Shown in pieces: positions 13,452-22,908 of a stretch of 64,000 nucleotides of DNA; positions within the stretch are counted from its first letter, which is position 1; every line of letters starts with the position of its first letter. The notes under the pieces are model-generated. The model did not search any database, was not told the origin of the DNA, and was given only the letters and a program-made list of their open reading frames with translations. Where the stretch lies: NCBI GenBank assembly GCA_025655595.1, contig JAHXIO010000011.1:372001-436000 (forward strand). Reading direction: 5' to 3'. A program made the translations under genes and the position numbers. Origin of the DNA: Candidatus Thiodiazotropha sp. (ex Monitilora ramsayi) (GTDB lineage Bacteria; Pseudomonadota; Gammaproteobacteria; Chromatiales; Chromatiaceae).

Positions 13452-13502
13452 TGTCATCTGAGGAGTTTGATGCTGCAAAAACTGGTTCCGACCGATCCGG
13501 GT

Positions 13503-13937
13503 TCAGAGCTGACTCCGAGTCCAGTGAACAATACCGGAAGCATCCATCGCACCGGCCTGCCTGGCGACTTCCCGCCCATCCCTCATTAACATCAGTGTAG
13601 GAATACTACGAATCCCGAATCTTGCGCCCAACTGCTGGGCTTCTTCCGTATTGACCTTGACCAATCGCACCTCGGGTTCCAACTGACCTGCCGCCTGTTC
13701 GAAAGCGGGTGCCATCATACGGCAGGGTCCACACCATGGTGCCCAGAAGTCAATCAGCAATGGCAGGTCACTCTTTTCTGCATGCTTTGAAAAGCGCATT
13801 TCGCTTAATGCAACAGGTTGCGCGGTAAATAACGATTGATGGCACTTACCACATTTTGCCCCGTCCCTCAGGCGCTGAGCCGGTACCCGATTGATACCGT
13901 CGCAGTGAGGACAGACGATATGTATTGCGTTACTCAT
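13503..13937 (-). CDS. trxC: Thioredoxin TrxC (zinc-binding thioredoxin 2)
   Basis: A 144-residue cytosolic thioredoxin that reduces protein disulfides during oxidative stress. The N-terminus carries two CxxC pairs (CPHC near residue 9 and CGKC near residue 29) that bind zinc, as in E. coli Trx2. The thioredoxin domain follows with the active site WCGPC near residue 70 and the cis-proline segment RSIPTLML. It lies upstream of carA in the same direction but probably as a separate unit. It is divergent from cnoX. Confidence 0.93.
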   Translation of the reverse strand: MSNAIHIVCPHCDGINRVPAQRLRDGAKCGKCHQSLFTAQPVALSEMRFSKHAEKSDLPLLIDFWAPWCGPCRMMAPAFEQAAGQLEPEVRLVKVNTEEAQQLGARFGIRSIPTLMLMRDGREVARQAGAMDASGIVHWTRSQL

Positions 13938-14063
13938 GAATCTTTCCCATCTACAACTTCACTTCCAGATGGGGTGTGAAAGACTGGATTTCAAGCCCTC
14001 TCTCAAGCGCAAGTTCCAGTATAATGGCGGCCGGATTCACCAGCATACACAGGAGCATCTACG

Positions 14064-14927
14064 ATGACCGCCTCGCCCTATATCATTGACGTCACAGCAG
14101 AGAATTTTCAGCAGGCGGTACTAGAGACCTCAATGAGCCGACCGGTTCTGGTCGATTTTTGGGCGGAGTGGTGTAACCCCTGTAAAGCGCTGATGCCCGC
14201 ACTGGCCAAATTGGCCGAGGGGTATCAGGGCAAGTTCATCCTCGCCAAGGTCAATACCGAGGAGCAGCAGCCGCTCGCCAACCATTTCGGCATACGCAGC
14301 ATTCCCTGCGTCAAACTCTTTCTCAACGGGCAGATGGTCGATGAATTCCTCGGCGCTCTGCCTGAACCGGAAATCCGCAACTTTATCGACAAACACATTC
14401 CCCGCGAATCCGACGGCCTGCTGGCCCAGGCGGAACAGTTACTGCTTCAAGGCGATACCGAAACGGCGGGCAACCTGATCCAGCAGGCAGCTCAACTCGA
14501 CCCGGGGAGCCCGAGGGTGATGCTTGCCAATGCCCGTTACCTGACCACCACCGGCAAGCTCGAGGAGGCGGAGCAACAGCTGCTGGCCCTGCCCAAGGAG
14601 GAACAGGAATCACCGGAGGCTGCCTCTATGCTGGCCCGCATCCAGTTCGACCGTTCCAATGCCGACAATCCCCCACCGGAGGTGCTGGAGCAACGCCTGC
14701 AGGAAAACCCTGCCGATAGCGAGGCACTGCATCAGCTTGCCTCCTACAAGATCATGGAAAACGATTACGAAACGGCACTGGAGCTGTTGCTGACCTTGAT
14801 GCAGAAAGACCGTGAATATGGTGACGATGCGGCACGCAAAGATATGCTGCGTATCTTTGAGCTACTGGGCGGTCAGGGTGAACTGGTTAAACGCTACCGT
14901 AATCGTATGTTCAATGCACTGCATTGA
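14064..14927 (+). CDS. cnoX: Thioredoxin-fold co-chaperone CnoX/YbbN
   Basis: The 287-residue protein has an N-terminal thioredoxin domain (about 1-110) followed by TPR-like helices to the C-terminus, the architecture of CnoX (YbbN). CnoX protects substrates from oxidation and hands them to GroEL and DnaK. Here the active-site motif is WCNPCK, with both cysteines; E. coli CnoX lacks the first. This version may therefore be redox-active. A TATAAT at 14020-14025 lies 38 bases upstream of the ATG. Confidence 0.88.
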   Translation: MTASPYIIDVTAENFQQAVLETSMSRPVLVDFWAEWCNPCKALMPALAKLAEGYQGKFILAKVNTEEQQPLANHFGIRSIPCVKLFLNGQMVDEFLGALPEPEIRNFIDKHIPRESDGLLAQAEQLLLQGDTETAGNLIQQAAQLDPGSPRVMLANARYLTTTGKLEEAEQQLLALPKEEQESPEAASMLARIQFDRSNADNPPPEVLEQRLQENPADSEALHQLASYKIMENDYETALELLLTLMQKDREYGDDAARKDMLRIFELLGGQGELVKRYRNRMFNALH

Positions 14928-14965
14928 GGTAATAGGGTTAATGGCAGTCGATCAGACAGATCGGG

Positions 14966-15634
14966 TTAATAGCGCAACGGCAGCCTTTTATTGATAACAG
15001 TCTGATTCTGCTGGGACGTGATATAGCCGCCTTTAACCAGATCTTTGAAGATTCGGCAAACCATCTCCCGGGAGGCACCGATTCGATTGGCCAACTCCTG
15101 TTGGGTAAACGACTCCTGGATCACCATGCTGCCGTCCTCCTGCTCGATCGCCATACCTTGCAGTGTCTTGCTCAAACGCCCATAGACATCGTAAAGCGCC
15201 AAGCTCTTGACCTCGTCGGTCAACCGTCTGATCCGATGCACAAGATCCTTGAGAAGATGGATAGCGATATCGGGATTCTCTTTCAACACCCTGTGGAAAG
15301 ACTGTTTCGACATCACGGCCATAACAGACTTCTCCACCGTCATAATCGACGCGGAACGCTCTGAGTCATCGATCAGCGAGAGCTCGCCGAAATATTCGCC
15401 TTCGCCCTGGTAGTTGATAATGGCCTCCTTGCCGTTTTCGTCATTGAGAAAAACCTTCACCTTGCCTTCAAGAATCAAATAGAGGGAGTCGCTGTTGTCC
15501 CCTTCTGAAAGGATGATGGTGTTCCTCGGATAGGTCCTGCGAACCATGAACTGTTCTATCAGCGCAAGGTCTGCGGCATCCATAGCGGTAAAGATGGAAA
15601 TATTCTCAAGCATAAACTTATTATATACAATCAT
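14966..15634 (-). CDS. CRP-like transcriptional regulator (Crp/Fnr family)
   Basis: A 222-residue regulator with an N-terminal cyclic-nucleotide-binding beta roll (about 10-125), a dimerisation helix and a C-terminal winged helix-turn-helix (about 170-210). The binding pocket segment GELSLIDDSERSA keeps the Glu, Arg and Ser positions that hold cAMP in CRP. The recognition helix SREMVCRIF keeps the R-E-x-x-x-R pattern with which CRP reads GTGA. No N-terminal cysteine cluster of the FNR type is present. The start could also be the ATG seven codons in (15613). It is divergent from a nucleotide cyclase, suggesting a matched pair. Confidence 0.88.
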   Translation of the reverse strand: MIVYNKFMLENISIFTAMDAADLALIEQFMVRRTYPRNTIILSEGDNSDSLYLILEGKVKVFLNDENGKEAIINYQGEGEYFGELSLIDDSERSASIMTVEKSVMAVMSKQSFHRVLKENPDIAIHLLKDLVHRIRRLTDEVKSLALYDVYGRLSKTLQGMAIEQEDGSMVIQESFTQQELANRIGASREMVCRIFKDLVKGGYITSQQNQTVINKRLPLRY

Positions 15635-15842
15635 TTAGAAAAAACTGCCTAGCATGGCTGTAAAAAAAACATGGCAGACAAATCCGAATCGATCTGTTAG
15701 TTCAAAATTAAAGATCTTTTCTATCCTTTATTCATCGCAATCAAGCACGAGGAATCAAATTTGTTCAGCCAATCCAGAGTCGACTCATGCCGTGTGCCAC
15801 TGATAGATACCCGATTTGCTTCCCCCCGGTAGGGTCAACAAG

Positions 15843-15860
15843 CTTCGGATCATCCGAAGG
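15843..15860 (+). promoter_or_regulatory. Inverted repeat covering the ribosome site of the cyclase gene
   Basis: CTTCGGAT and ATCCGAAG form an almost uninterrupted inverted repeat ending eight bases before the cyclase ATG, and the Shine-Dalgarno bases AAGG overlap its 3' arm. It could hide the ribosome site in RNA or be a protein-binding palindrome in DNA. Confidence 0.35.
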
Positions 15861-15868
15861 ACAAAACC

Positions 15869-18013
15869 ATGGCGATAAATAGAGGGGTACGTTCCCTCGG
15901 TTTGGGATTGCTGATCGGCATCCTGGGTATCATCGTCAGTTTTATGCCCGGCACCTCGGAGTGGGAGGAAGCGATCGGGTTGGGTCTGCTGTTCAAACTG
16001 AGAGGTCAACACTCACCGCCACAAGAGTTGGTGATCGTCTCTATCAATGGGGAAACCAGCGAACAGCTCGGTCTTGGTGAGGAGATTCCCGACTGGCCCC
16101 GTTCCCTCCATGCTGACCTGATCGACCGACTCACTGAAGCAGGTGCCGATGTGATCGCAATGGATATCTTCTTTAAGAAACCCACCAGGCCGGAGATGGA
16201 TCGGCGACTGGCAGAAGCCATCAAAAACGCCGGCAACGTCATACTGGTCGCCTATCTCCAACAGCGGGCAGTGGACTCCGGGGTAGAGACCTTACATATC
16301 GAAAACCTGCTTCCGCCCTTGGAGATCCTAAAACAGAACGCAGTGGGGATAGCGCCCTTTGTACTCCCCAAAATCCCAGTAAGAGTCAGTCGATTCTGGA
16401 CATTCAACGGCAATGATGAACTGCCTTCGCTTCCCTCGATGGCTCTGCAACAGTGGGTCGACCCGGAGGGAAAGATAATCCGGCAACTGCTTGCACATGA
16501 CGATCATAACGATATCGACGCCCCCACTAATAAGCTGTTCAAACAGCTACGATCTGAAAAAGCATTAAGCGAGCAACTGCTTCAAAGCGTGAAGAAAGAT
16601 CCACCGCCAGATCTTACACCGGCCAAGATCACGGCACTCCAATCCCTCTTAAGGCTCTATCGTGGCGAGCGCTATCCTTACCTGAACTTCTACGGACCTC
16701 CCGGCAGTATTGTCACCATCCCCTATCAGTCTGCACTGTCAGGAGATACCGATATACAGATGCAGTTTCGGGAAAAGGTGGTTTTTATCGGCTATGCGGG
16801 CGACTACCAACCGAAGCAAAAGGACGGTTTCTATACCGTCTTCACCCAGAAAACAGGTCTCGATCTTAGCGGTGTGGAAATCGCCGCAACCGCCTTTGCC
16901 AATCTGTTGCGCAATGAGACGCTGACTCCCCTGTCACCGGTCGGTCTGATGTTGCTTCTCCTCCTCTATGGTGTCGGCATCGTTCTGTTGTTCCGCTATC
17001 TACCCGGTTTCACGGGGCTCCTGCTCGGACTCTGTATCGCGGCATTCTATCTGTTGTTGGTGTTTCGCCTGTTCGAGCAGTACCACCTGTGGTTGCCCTG
17101 GTTTGTCCCGCTGGCCCTGCAGACCCCCCTTGCTCTGATCCTTACCCTCACCTGGCACTATCGCCAGATGCGTATCAGCCGTGAAAGGTTACGGGAATTG
17201 TTCGGTTACTATCTGCCGAACGATGTCATCGACCGCCTTGCGCAGAACCAGGAGAAGGCGATGCAGCAGAGAGACACCGCCTTCGGTGTCTGCCTGGCCT
17301 CCGACGCCCAGCAATATACAAAGCTGGCTGAAACCCTGGAACCCGAACAGCTACAGACCTTTCTCAACCGTTACTACGAGGTCCTTTTCACACCGGTCAG
17401 ATCGCGGGGAGGCGTAGTTTCCGATGTGGTTGGGGATGCCATGCTGGCTATCTGGCCATCCACGACGCCGGATCAGGCCCTGGCGCAAAAAGCTTGTGAG
17501 GCTGCCCTCGACATCAATCTGGCATTGCAGCATGCCGATTTCGAGCCGAAGCTCTTCACCCGGATCGGCCTCCATGCAGGCAAGCTGGTCATGGGCCACG
17601 TGGGCGCTATCGACCACTTCGAATACCGGGCGGTGGGGGATATGGTCAACACAGCATCCCGTATCGAGAATCTGAATAAACTCCTCGGTACAGCCATACT
17701 CGCTTCGAGAGACCTAGTCGTCGGTTTGCGGGGTATTGTCACCCGGGAATTGGGGGAGTTTCCCGTCCCGGGTCGACAGCAGCCGATCACGTTGTTTGAA
17801 GTAGCCGCCAGCGATATCACGGTTACACCAGAAATGAGGGCGCTGCATGTCGCTTTTGCCGAAGCGCTTGCATTGTGGCGCCAGAGCGATAAAACGACCG
17901 CCTGCGAAAAATTCGAGCGTATCCTACAGGATCACCCCGACGATGGCCCCAGCGCTTACTACATCCAGCAGTACCGGGAACGAAGAAGCAGTCGTAAAAA
18001 CCCCATTGGATAA
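15869..18013 (+). CDS. CHASE2-domain class III adenylate/guanylate cyclase
   Basis: The 714-residue membrane protein begins with a helix (about 8-27). A periplasmic CHASE2 sensor domain follows (about 45-350, with VIVSINGETSEQLG and DVIAMDIFF), then three more helices (about 355-435) and a cytoplasmic cyclase domain (about 455-625). Metal-binding Asp positions are visible in ASDAQQYT and VVGDAMLAIW, and the catalytic Asn and Arg in GDMVNTASRIE. The purine-selecting Lys and Asp positions appear to be Asp (SDVVGD) and Glu (FEYRAVGD), so cAMP as product is likely but not certain. It is divergent from a CRP-like gene and followed by a FecR-type gene, a pairing frequent in proteobacteria. Confidence 0.9.
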   Translation: MAINRGVRSLGLGLLIGILGIIVSFMPGTSEWEEAIGLGLLFKLRGQHSPPQELVIVSINGETSEQLGLGEEIPDWPRSLHADLIDRLTEAGADVIAMDIFFKKPTRPEMDRRLAEAIKNAGNVILVAYLQQRAVDSGVETLHIENLLPPLEILKQNAVGIAPFVLPKIPVRVSRFWTFNGNDELPSLPSMALQQWVDPEGKIIRQLLAHDDHNDIDAPTNKLFKQLRSEKALSEQLLQSVKKDPPPDLTPAKITALQSLLRLYRGERYPYLNFYGPPGSIVTIPYQSALSGDTDIQMQFREKVVFIGYAGDYQPKQKDGFYTVFTQKTGLDLSGVEIAATAFANLLRNETLTPLSPVGLMLLLLLYGVGIVLLFRYLPGFTGLLLGLCIAAFYLLLVFRLFEQYHLWLPWFVPLALQTPLALILTLTWHYRQMRISRERLRELFGYYLPNDVIDRLAQNQEKAMQQRDTAFGVCLASDAQQYTKLAETLEPEQLQTFLNRYYEVLFTPVRSRGGVVSDVVGDAMLAIWPSTTPDQALAQKACEAALDINLALQHADFEPKLFTRIGLHAGKLVMGHVGAIDHFEYRAVGDMVNTASRIENLNKLLGTAILASRDLVVGLRGIVTRELGEFPVPGRQQPITLFEVAASDITVTPEMRALHVAFAEALALWRQSDKTTACEKFERILQDHPDDGPSAYYIQQYRERRSSRKNPIG

Positions 18014-18170
18014 TCCGTCGAACAGGCCACGTTAACGTCAGCAACCACTTGTGAGTAAAGAAAAAATATGCTACTCGTTACCCAAAAGGCGAAATAAATG
18101 CCTAAACTCCACTAATAACAACCTAGGGGCATAAATCCGGGTCGGGCTTGTGCCGGGGCTACATAAGGCT

Positions 18171-21100
18171 ATGTTTTTTAGATCGCCCGTTGATACCAAG
18201 TCATCCATCTTGATTATTCTGTTCCTGCTCTTTTGGGGACCTGCCACGGCAACGGCTGATTGCAACGTGGCCCAAGCCGTTTCCGTACAGGGTCGGGTGG
18301 AAGTCCAATCCGACAACACCCAAGCTTGGAAAACTGTCTCCCTGGGGGACCGGTTCTGCCCGGGAGACCGAATCAGACTGGGTGCCAATAGCCGTGCGGG
18401 CCTGACACTCCATAACGAGACCCTGCTCCGTCTTGACGAACACACCAGCGTCACCATCAATGCGCCTGCAGATGATGGTTCCTCCTGGCTCGACCTGCTA
18501 AAAGGCGCTGCTCACTTCATCAGCCGGGTCAGGCAGTCATTCCAGGTCAATACACCTTATGTCAACGCATCGATAGAGGGCACTGAGTTCACCGTTGAGA
18601 CGCAACAACAACGCTCAACAGTCTCAGTCATTGAGGGCAGGGTTCGCGCACATAACAGCCGTGGTGAAATTATTCTGAACGGTGGTCAGGTCGCTGTATC
18701 CCAACAGGATCAGGCACCTGCTATTGAGACCAACATCAACCCACAAGACGCTGTTCAGTGGACGCTCTATTATCCTCCGGTCATCGATATTCGCGGGGTC
18801 AACAACCAACAGGATCTAAGTAGATCTCTCAACGCCTATCATCAGGGTGATCTGGCTGGTGCTTTTAACGCACTACCGGATGAAGCCTCTGTATCCCAGT
18901 CCCCAACCCTGTTGATCTACCGCGCCTCTCTCAGCCTGACAGTTGGACAAGTCGAATCTGCCCGTAAAGATCTCGTCGCAGCCATTGAGTTACAGCCCGA
19001 TAACAGCGATTCCCTGGCCCTTGCCTCAATCATCGAAACTGCGCAAAACAACAAACAGGCAGCAGTGGAACTGGCAAAACAAGCGGTGGAAAACAACCCG
19101 AAGGCAGCGTCAGGTCATCTCGCCCTCTCTTATGCTCATCAGGCAGGTTTCCAGCTTGAAGAAGCCCTGGACACGGCAAAACAAGCTGTCACTGCCGAAG
19201 CGGACAATCCATTGGCTTGGTCACGACTGGCCCAGGTACATTTGATGTTCCGCCAGACACGAGAATCCTCCGAGGCAGCCCAAAGAGCAGTCACACTGTC
19301 TCCCGATCTATCGCTGACCCAGAGCACCTTTGGCTTTGCCCAGCTTCTCCGTCTCGACCTGACTGCCGCCCTACGCGCCTTTGAGCAGGCCATAAGTCTG
19401 GATCAGGCCGCTCCGATGCCTCGACTTGGTCTGGGATTAGTCATGATCCGTCAGGGTGATCTGGAGCAGGGACGACAACAGCTTGAGACAGCCGCCAGCC
19501 TCGATCCGGGCAACGCCCTCATCCGCAGCTATCTTGGCAAGGCCTACTTCGAAGAGAAGCGAGCAGAGGATGCAGCAACCCAATTCCAACTGGCCAAACA
19601 ATTCGACAGCCAGGACCCCACCGCCTGGTTCTACGACGCCATTCTGAAACAGACGGAAAACCGCCCTCTGGAGTCACTCGAAGACCTGCAAACAGCCATC
19701 AACCTGAACGACAACCGTGCCGTCTATCGTTCACGACTGCTGCTTGATGAAGATCAGGCAGCCCGGAATGCCAGTCTGGCACGTATCTATGATGATGTAG
19801 GTTTTCGCCGTCTCGCACTCAAGGAGAGCTGGAAATCCCTGGCAGCAGATCCTGCAAACGCCTCTGCACATAGGTTTTTGTCCGATAGCTATGCAGATGA
19901 GCCACGTCATGAAATTGCCCGTGTCAGTGAACTGCTTCAGTCACAGCTACTACAACCAAAAATTGTCTCCCCAGTCAGCCCCAGCGCCAGTGAAACAGAC
20001 CTACTCGCATTCCAAGGAAGTGGCCCCTCGATTGCGGGTTTCAATGAGTACAACCCTCTTTTCAATCGCCCACGCCTTGCTTTTCTTGCCAGCGGTCTCA
20101 TTGGTAACAACAACACCCGGGGCAGTGAAGTAACTGCCGGGGCTTTTGCCAAGCGTGGCATGATAAGCGCCGGTTACTTCACAGAGAGCAGCGACGGATT
20201 CCGCGAAAACAATGACAGTGACCAGACAATAAAAAACCTCTTCGGACAATATCAAATAAACGCAAGTCTCAGCATACAAGGCGAAATCAAACGCAAAGAG
20301 GGAGAGTTTGGGGATTTGAGGCAACGGTTCGACCCCACTCTTTTTTCTACGATAAGCCGAAGGGATATAGAGTCAGACAGTTCCAGGTTAGGAGTCAACT
20401 ATTCGCCTAATCTTAATAACACTTTTCTAGTCTCAGTGATTAAGCAGGAGTTGATGGACTTTGCTGACCAAGGTACGACATCGGTAGATCTCGAAACAGA
20501 TGAATCACAACATGAGGCGCAATACATTTATCGAGGGAATTCTGTCAGCATACTTACAGGACTAGGAAAAGCAGAATCGGATGAAGCGTCTGTAGTAAAA
20601 GTCACCATCAGCAGCCCCTTTCCCGGGTTTCCAGATATTGAACAGATAATCCCTGGTAGTCAGGAATTTGATCAGAAGTCCGCTTACGGATATGCCAACC
20701 TCTCCTGGTCTAAGGGAACAAGCATTTTGGGACTGGACTATGTGGATTTAGAAGATGGAATGACAATCGATAGGGAACAGTTTAATCCAAAACTGGGCCT
20801 CTTGTGGGACGTAACAAAAACCTCAAGAGTTCGGTTCGCTGCTTTCAGAACCCTGCGAGGTTTAGCAGTCAATAGCAAAACCCTAGCACCGACACAAGTT
20901 GCTGGCTTTAACCAGCTACTCGACGATGTGATAGGAACCAAAGCCTGGCGCTACGGTGCAGCAGTCGACAGTCAATTACTGGAAAACCTGTTCGGCGGTA
21001 TAGAGCTTACCCGGAGAACCGCCACCGCCTTTGTTTCATCCAGTTCTACACCGGAAGAAGATCGCGAGGAACTGCATCACGAAGCCTACCTTAGTTGGTC

Positions 21101-21524
21101 CTACACAAATCATTTTGCACTAACAGGGCGTTACGTCTACGAAGACTTCGAACGTGAATACACGGATGGTGAAGCAAATTTCGATAGGCCTGCAGGACTG
21201 AACACTCGATCCTTCTCGCTACAAGCGAACTATCACCACCCAGCAGGCATATTCGGAAGTCTCGAAACCACTCATGTCTCACAAGAAATATCCAACGTTC
21301 TACCAACGACCGGCACCTCAGTAGAAGACGACGCTTTCTGGATCAGCAATTTGGCTATAGGCATGAGACTTCCGAAAAGAACCGGCATCGTTGAAATTAA
21401 AGTACACAACATCTTCGACAGAGACTTTAAATACCAAAGCATTCACCCAGGAACCGGCACCCCTCAAACATCGCCGTACTATCCTGAAAGGTCTGTATTT
21501 ACAAATTTGCAGCTCTGGTTTTAA
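18171..21524 (+). CDS. FecR-TPR-beta-barrel outer membrane protein
   Basis: About 1117 residues. A signal peptide (hydrophobic ILIILFLLFWG, cleavage after ATATA) is followed by a FecR-like domain (about 30-185, with SVQGRVEV and SIEGTEFTVET). A long run of TPR-like helical repeats comes next (about 225-600, for example GHLALSYAHQAGFQLEEALD). The C-terminus of about 480 residues alternates as beta strands and ends in the aromatic sequence LQLWF typical of outer membrane barrels. The TPR-plus-barrel layout resembles polysaccharide exporters PgaA and BcsC, but no specific family was recognised. The ATG at 18171 gives the cleanest signal peptide; a GTG at 18150 is also open. It follows the cyclase by 157 bases. 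Confidence 0.75.
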   Translation: MFFRSPVDTKSSILIILFLLFWGPATATADCNVAQAVSVQGRVEVQSDNTQAWKTVSLGDRFCPGDRIRLGANSRAGLTLHNETLLRLDEHTSVTINAPADDGSSWLDLLKGAAHFISRVRQSFQVNTPYVNASIEGTEFTVETQQQRSTVSVIEGRVRAHNSRGEIILNGGQVAVSQQDQAPAIETNINPQDAVQWTLYYPPVIDIRGVNNQQDLSRSLNAYHQGDLAGAFNALPDEASVSQSPTLLIYRASLSLTVGQVESARKDLVAAIELQPDNSDSLALASIIETAQNNKQAAVELAKQAVENNPKAASGHLALSYAHQAGFQLEEALDTAKQAVTAEADNPLAWSRLAQVHLMFRQTRESSEAAQRAVTLSPDLSLTQSTFGFAQLLRLDLTAALRAFEQAISLDQAAPMPRLGLGLVMIRQGDLEQGRQQLETAASLDPGNALIRSYLGKAYFEEKRAEDAATQFQLAKQFDSQDPTAWFYDAILKQTENRPLESLEDLQTAINLNDNRAVYRSRLLLDEDQAARNASLARIYDDVGFRRLALKESWKSLAADPANASAHRFLSDSYADEPRHEIARVSELLQSQLLQPKIVSPVSPSASETDLLAFQGSGPSIAGFNEYNPLFNRPRLAFLASGLIGNNNTRGSEVTAGAFAKRGMISAGYFTESSDGFRENNDSDQTIKNLFGQYQINASLSIQGEIKRKEGEFGDLRQRFDPTLFSTISRRDIESDSSRLGVNYSPNLNNTFLVSVIKQELMDFADQGTTSVDLETDESQHEAQYIYRGNSVSILTGLGKAESDEASVVKVTISSPFPGFPDIEQIIPGSQEFDQKSAYGYANLSWSKGTSILGLDYVDLEDGMTIDREQFNPKLGLLWDVTKTSRVRFAAFRTLRGLAVNSKTLAPTQVAGFNQLLDDVIGTKAWRYGAAVDSQLLENLFGGIELTRRTATAFVSSSSTPEEDREELHHEAYLSWSYTNHFALTGRYVYEDFEREYTDGEANFDRPAGLNTRSFSLQANYHHPAGIFGSLETTHVSQEISNVLPTTGTSVEDDAFWISNLAIGMRLPKRTGIVEIKVHNIFDRDFKYQSIHPGTGTPQTSPYYPERSVFTNLQLWF

Positions 21525-21696
21525 TAGTCAGGATTTCTGCAAACAAATGGAAAAATGGGGAATAGGCAATGGAGAATCACATATTGTTGTTTAAGTACCA
21601 ATAGATTCGCCTGAATCAATGACCTGACAACAACTGGTGAAGAATGCTTGGATTATGCCCCCGAAATGGCAATCATAATATCTGAGGATAATTATC

Positions 21697-22074
21697 ATGA
21701 AATCGTGGAAACTACTCTTGATGACCATCGGAATTGCATCGTTACTGCTATCCGGTTGCGCCCAGTACAAGACCTCTCGCATAATCTCGCAAGACCAAGC
21801 TCAGGTCGCCATCACCTTGAACAAGGATTATGCCGCATCAATCATTGCTTTGAATGATGGTAAACGCATCGAGCCTTGTATAGACCCCGATGTAAGAAAG
21901 CAGAAAAATGTTGCATCAGAATCTATAAAAACATGTGTGCCTTTAAAAGACGGCACATTACTCCATGAAGAAACCTATAGAGTTAGGGTAACTGAAGGAT
22001 CAGTCTGCATTAGTATCTGGGTAGGAAATCATCGTTATGATTTCTGCGATCCTCCTTATAAACTGACCTTCTAA
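21697..22074 (+). CDS. Small lipoprotein of unknown function
   Basis: The 125-residue protein starts with a lipoprotein signal: basic MKSWK, a hydrophobic core, and the lipobox LLSGC with Cys at about residue 21. Four further cysteines (CIDP, TCVP, VCIS, DFCDPP) could form two periplasmic disulfides. The ATG has GAGG about nine bases upstream. It lies 172 bases after the FecR-TPR-barrel gene in the same direction, so it may belong to the same surface system. I do not recognise the family. Confidence 0.8.
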   Translation: MKSWKLLLMTIGIASLLLSGCAQYKTSRIISQDQAQVAITLNKDYAASIIALNDGKRIEPCIDPDVRKQKNVASESIKTCVPLKDGTLLHEETYRVRVTEGSVCISIWVGNHRYDFCDPPYKLTF

Positions 22075-22098
22075 TTCAGCCGATCGCTAATTCACCAA

Positions 22099-22130
22099 GG
22101 CGGTGTCAGGCTTAATGCTCTGACACCGCC
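22099..22130. terminator. Hairpin between convergent genes, probable terminator
   Basis: A perfect 11-base stem (GGCGGTGTCAG with CTGACACCGCC) and a 10-base loop lie between the ends of the lipoprotein gene and the convergent sugar transferase. The following T content is modest on both strands. Confidence 0.55.
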
Positions 22131-22140
22131 CTTCCCTCAC

Positions 22141-22908
22141 CTACCTCGCCCCACGCCCCGTCAAAACAACCGGAATCGTCTGCAAGAGTATGGCCAGGTC
22201 GAGTCTTAAACAACCCTTTCTGATGTAGTTCAGGTCATAAAAGAGTTTAATTACCGCATCTTCAAGCGTCTCCCCATAACCACAGCTCACTTGCGCCCAG
22301 CCGGTAATACCTGGTTTGACCGAATGCCTGAGTGTATAACCCTCAATCTGCCGATCATACCGCATGACAAACTCCGGCCTCTCCGGTCGTGGTCCAACCA
22401 GACTCATCTCACCTCGCAGGACATTGAACAACTGAGGCAGTTCGTCGATTCTGCTCTTTCGTATGAATCTGCCAATACGGGTGACTCTTCGGTCATGCAA
22501 GGCAGCCGTCCTTACTCCTCCTGCCTCTGCATCGACCCGCATACTGCGGAATTTGATCATATCGATAGATGCACCATTCAGCCCGACTCGCTGCTGACGG
22601 TAGAAGACTGGCTCTCTTCCAAAGGTACTCAACCAGATTGCCATCATAACCAGTAACATCACAGGGAGCGCAGGAAGGAGGATCAACAGACTCATTATGA
22701 TGTCGAAGCGACGCTTTGCGCCACCTCGTAGAAAATTATTCCAGCCGTGAAGAAGCCCACAGAAAGAACGACCACCTTTCTGTTGGGACTCCGATATGTC
22801 TGAACCGGCATTCAATATCGAGAAAAAATAATTCAGCACACGATTGCCTGAATCATAATCACGTTTTTTTATCAGATGATCTGTAAACATATCTCCCAAT
22901 CCCCGCAT
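22141..22908 (-). CDS. Polyprenyl-phosphate sugar-1-phosphate transferase (bacterial sugar transferase family)
   Basis: The 255-residue protein matches the enzymes that load the first sugar phosphate onto undecaprenyl phosphate in exopolysaccharide or O-antigen synthesis. Visible motifs are KRRFDIIMSLLILLPALPVML (the single membrane helix, about residues 63-95), MIKFRSMR, RIGRFIRKSRIDELPQLFNV, and the signature SLVGPRPERPEF followed by KPGITGWAQVSCGYG. It has the short catalytic core only, without the four-helix N-terminus of WcaJ/WbaP. Family membership is firm; the sugar is unknown. A CRP-like operator lies about 105 bases upstream. Confidence 0.92.
   Translation of the reverse strand: MRGLGDMFTDHLIKKRDYDSGNRVLNYFFSILNAGSDISESQQKGGRSFCGLLHGWNNFLRGGAKRRFDIIMSLLILLPALPVMLLVMMAIWLSTFGREPVFYRQQRVGLNGASIDMIKFRSMRVDAEAGGVRTAALHDRRVTRIGRFIRKSRIDELPQLFNVLRGEMSLVGPRPERPEFVMRYDRQIEGYTLRHSVKPGITGWAQVSCGYGETLEDAVIKLFYDLNYIRKGCLRLDLAILLQTIPVVLTGRGAR

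Noticed and set aside
18075-18165. Resemblance of the gap before the FecR gene to a c-di-GMP (GEMM) riboswitch, from GGCGAAA...GCCTAAAC
   Set aside because: Only a few bases agree; the second stem with the GGTAGCGGGG-type segment and the tetraloop receptor are not found.
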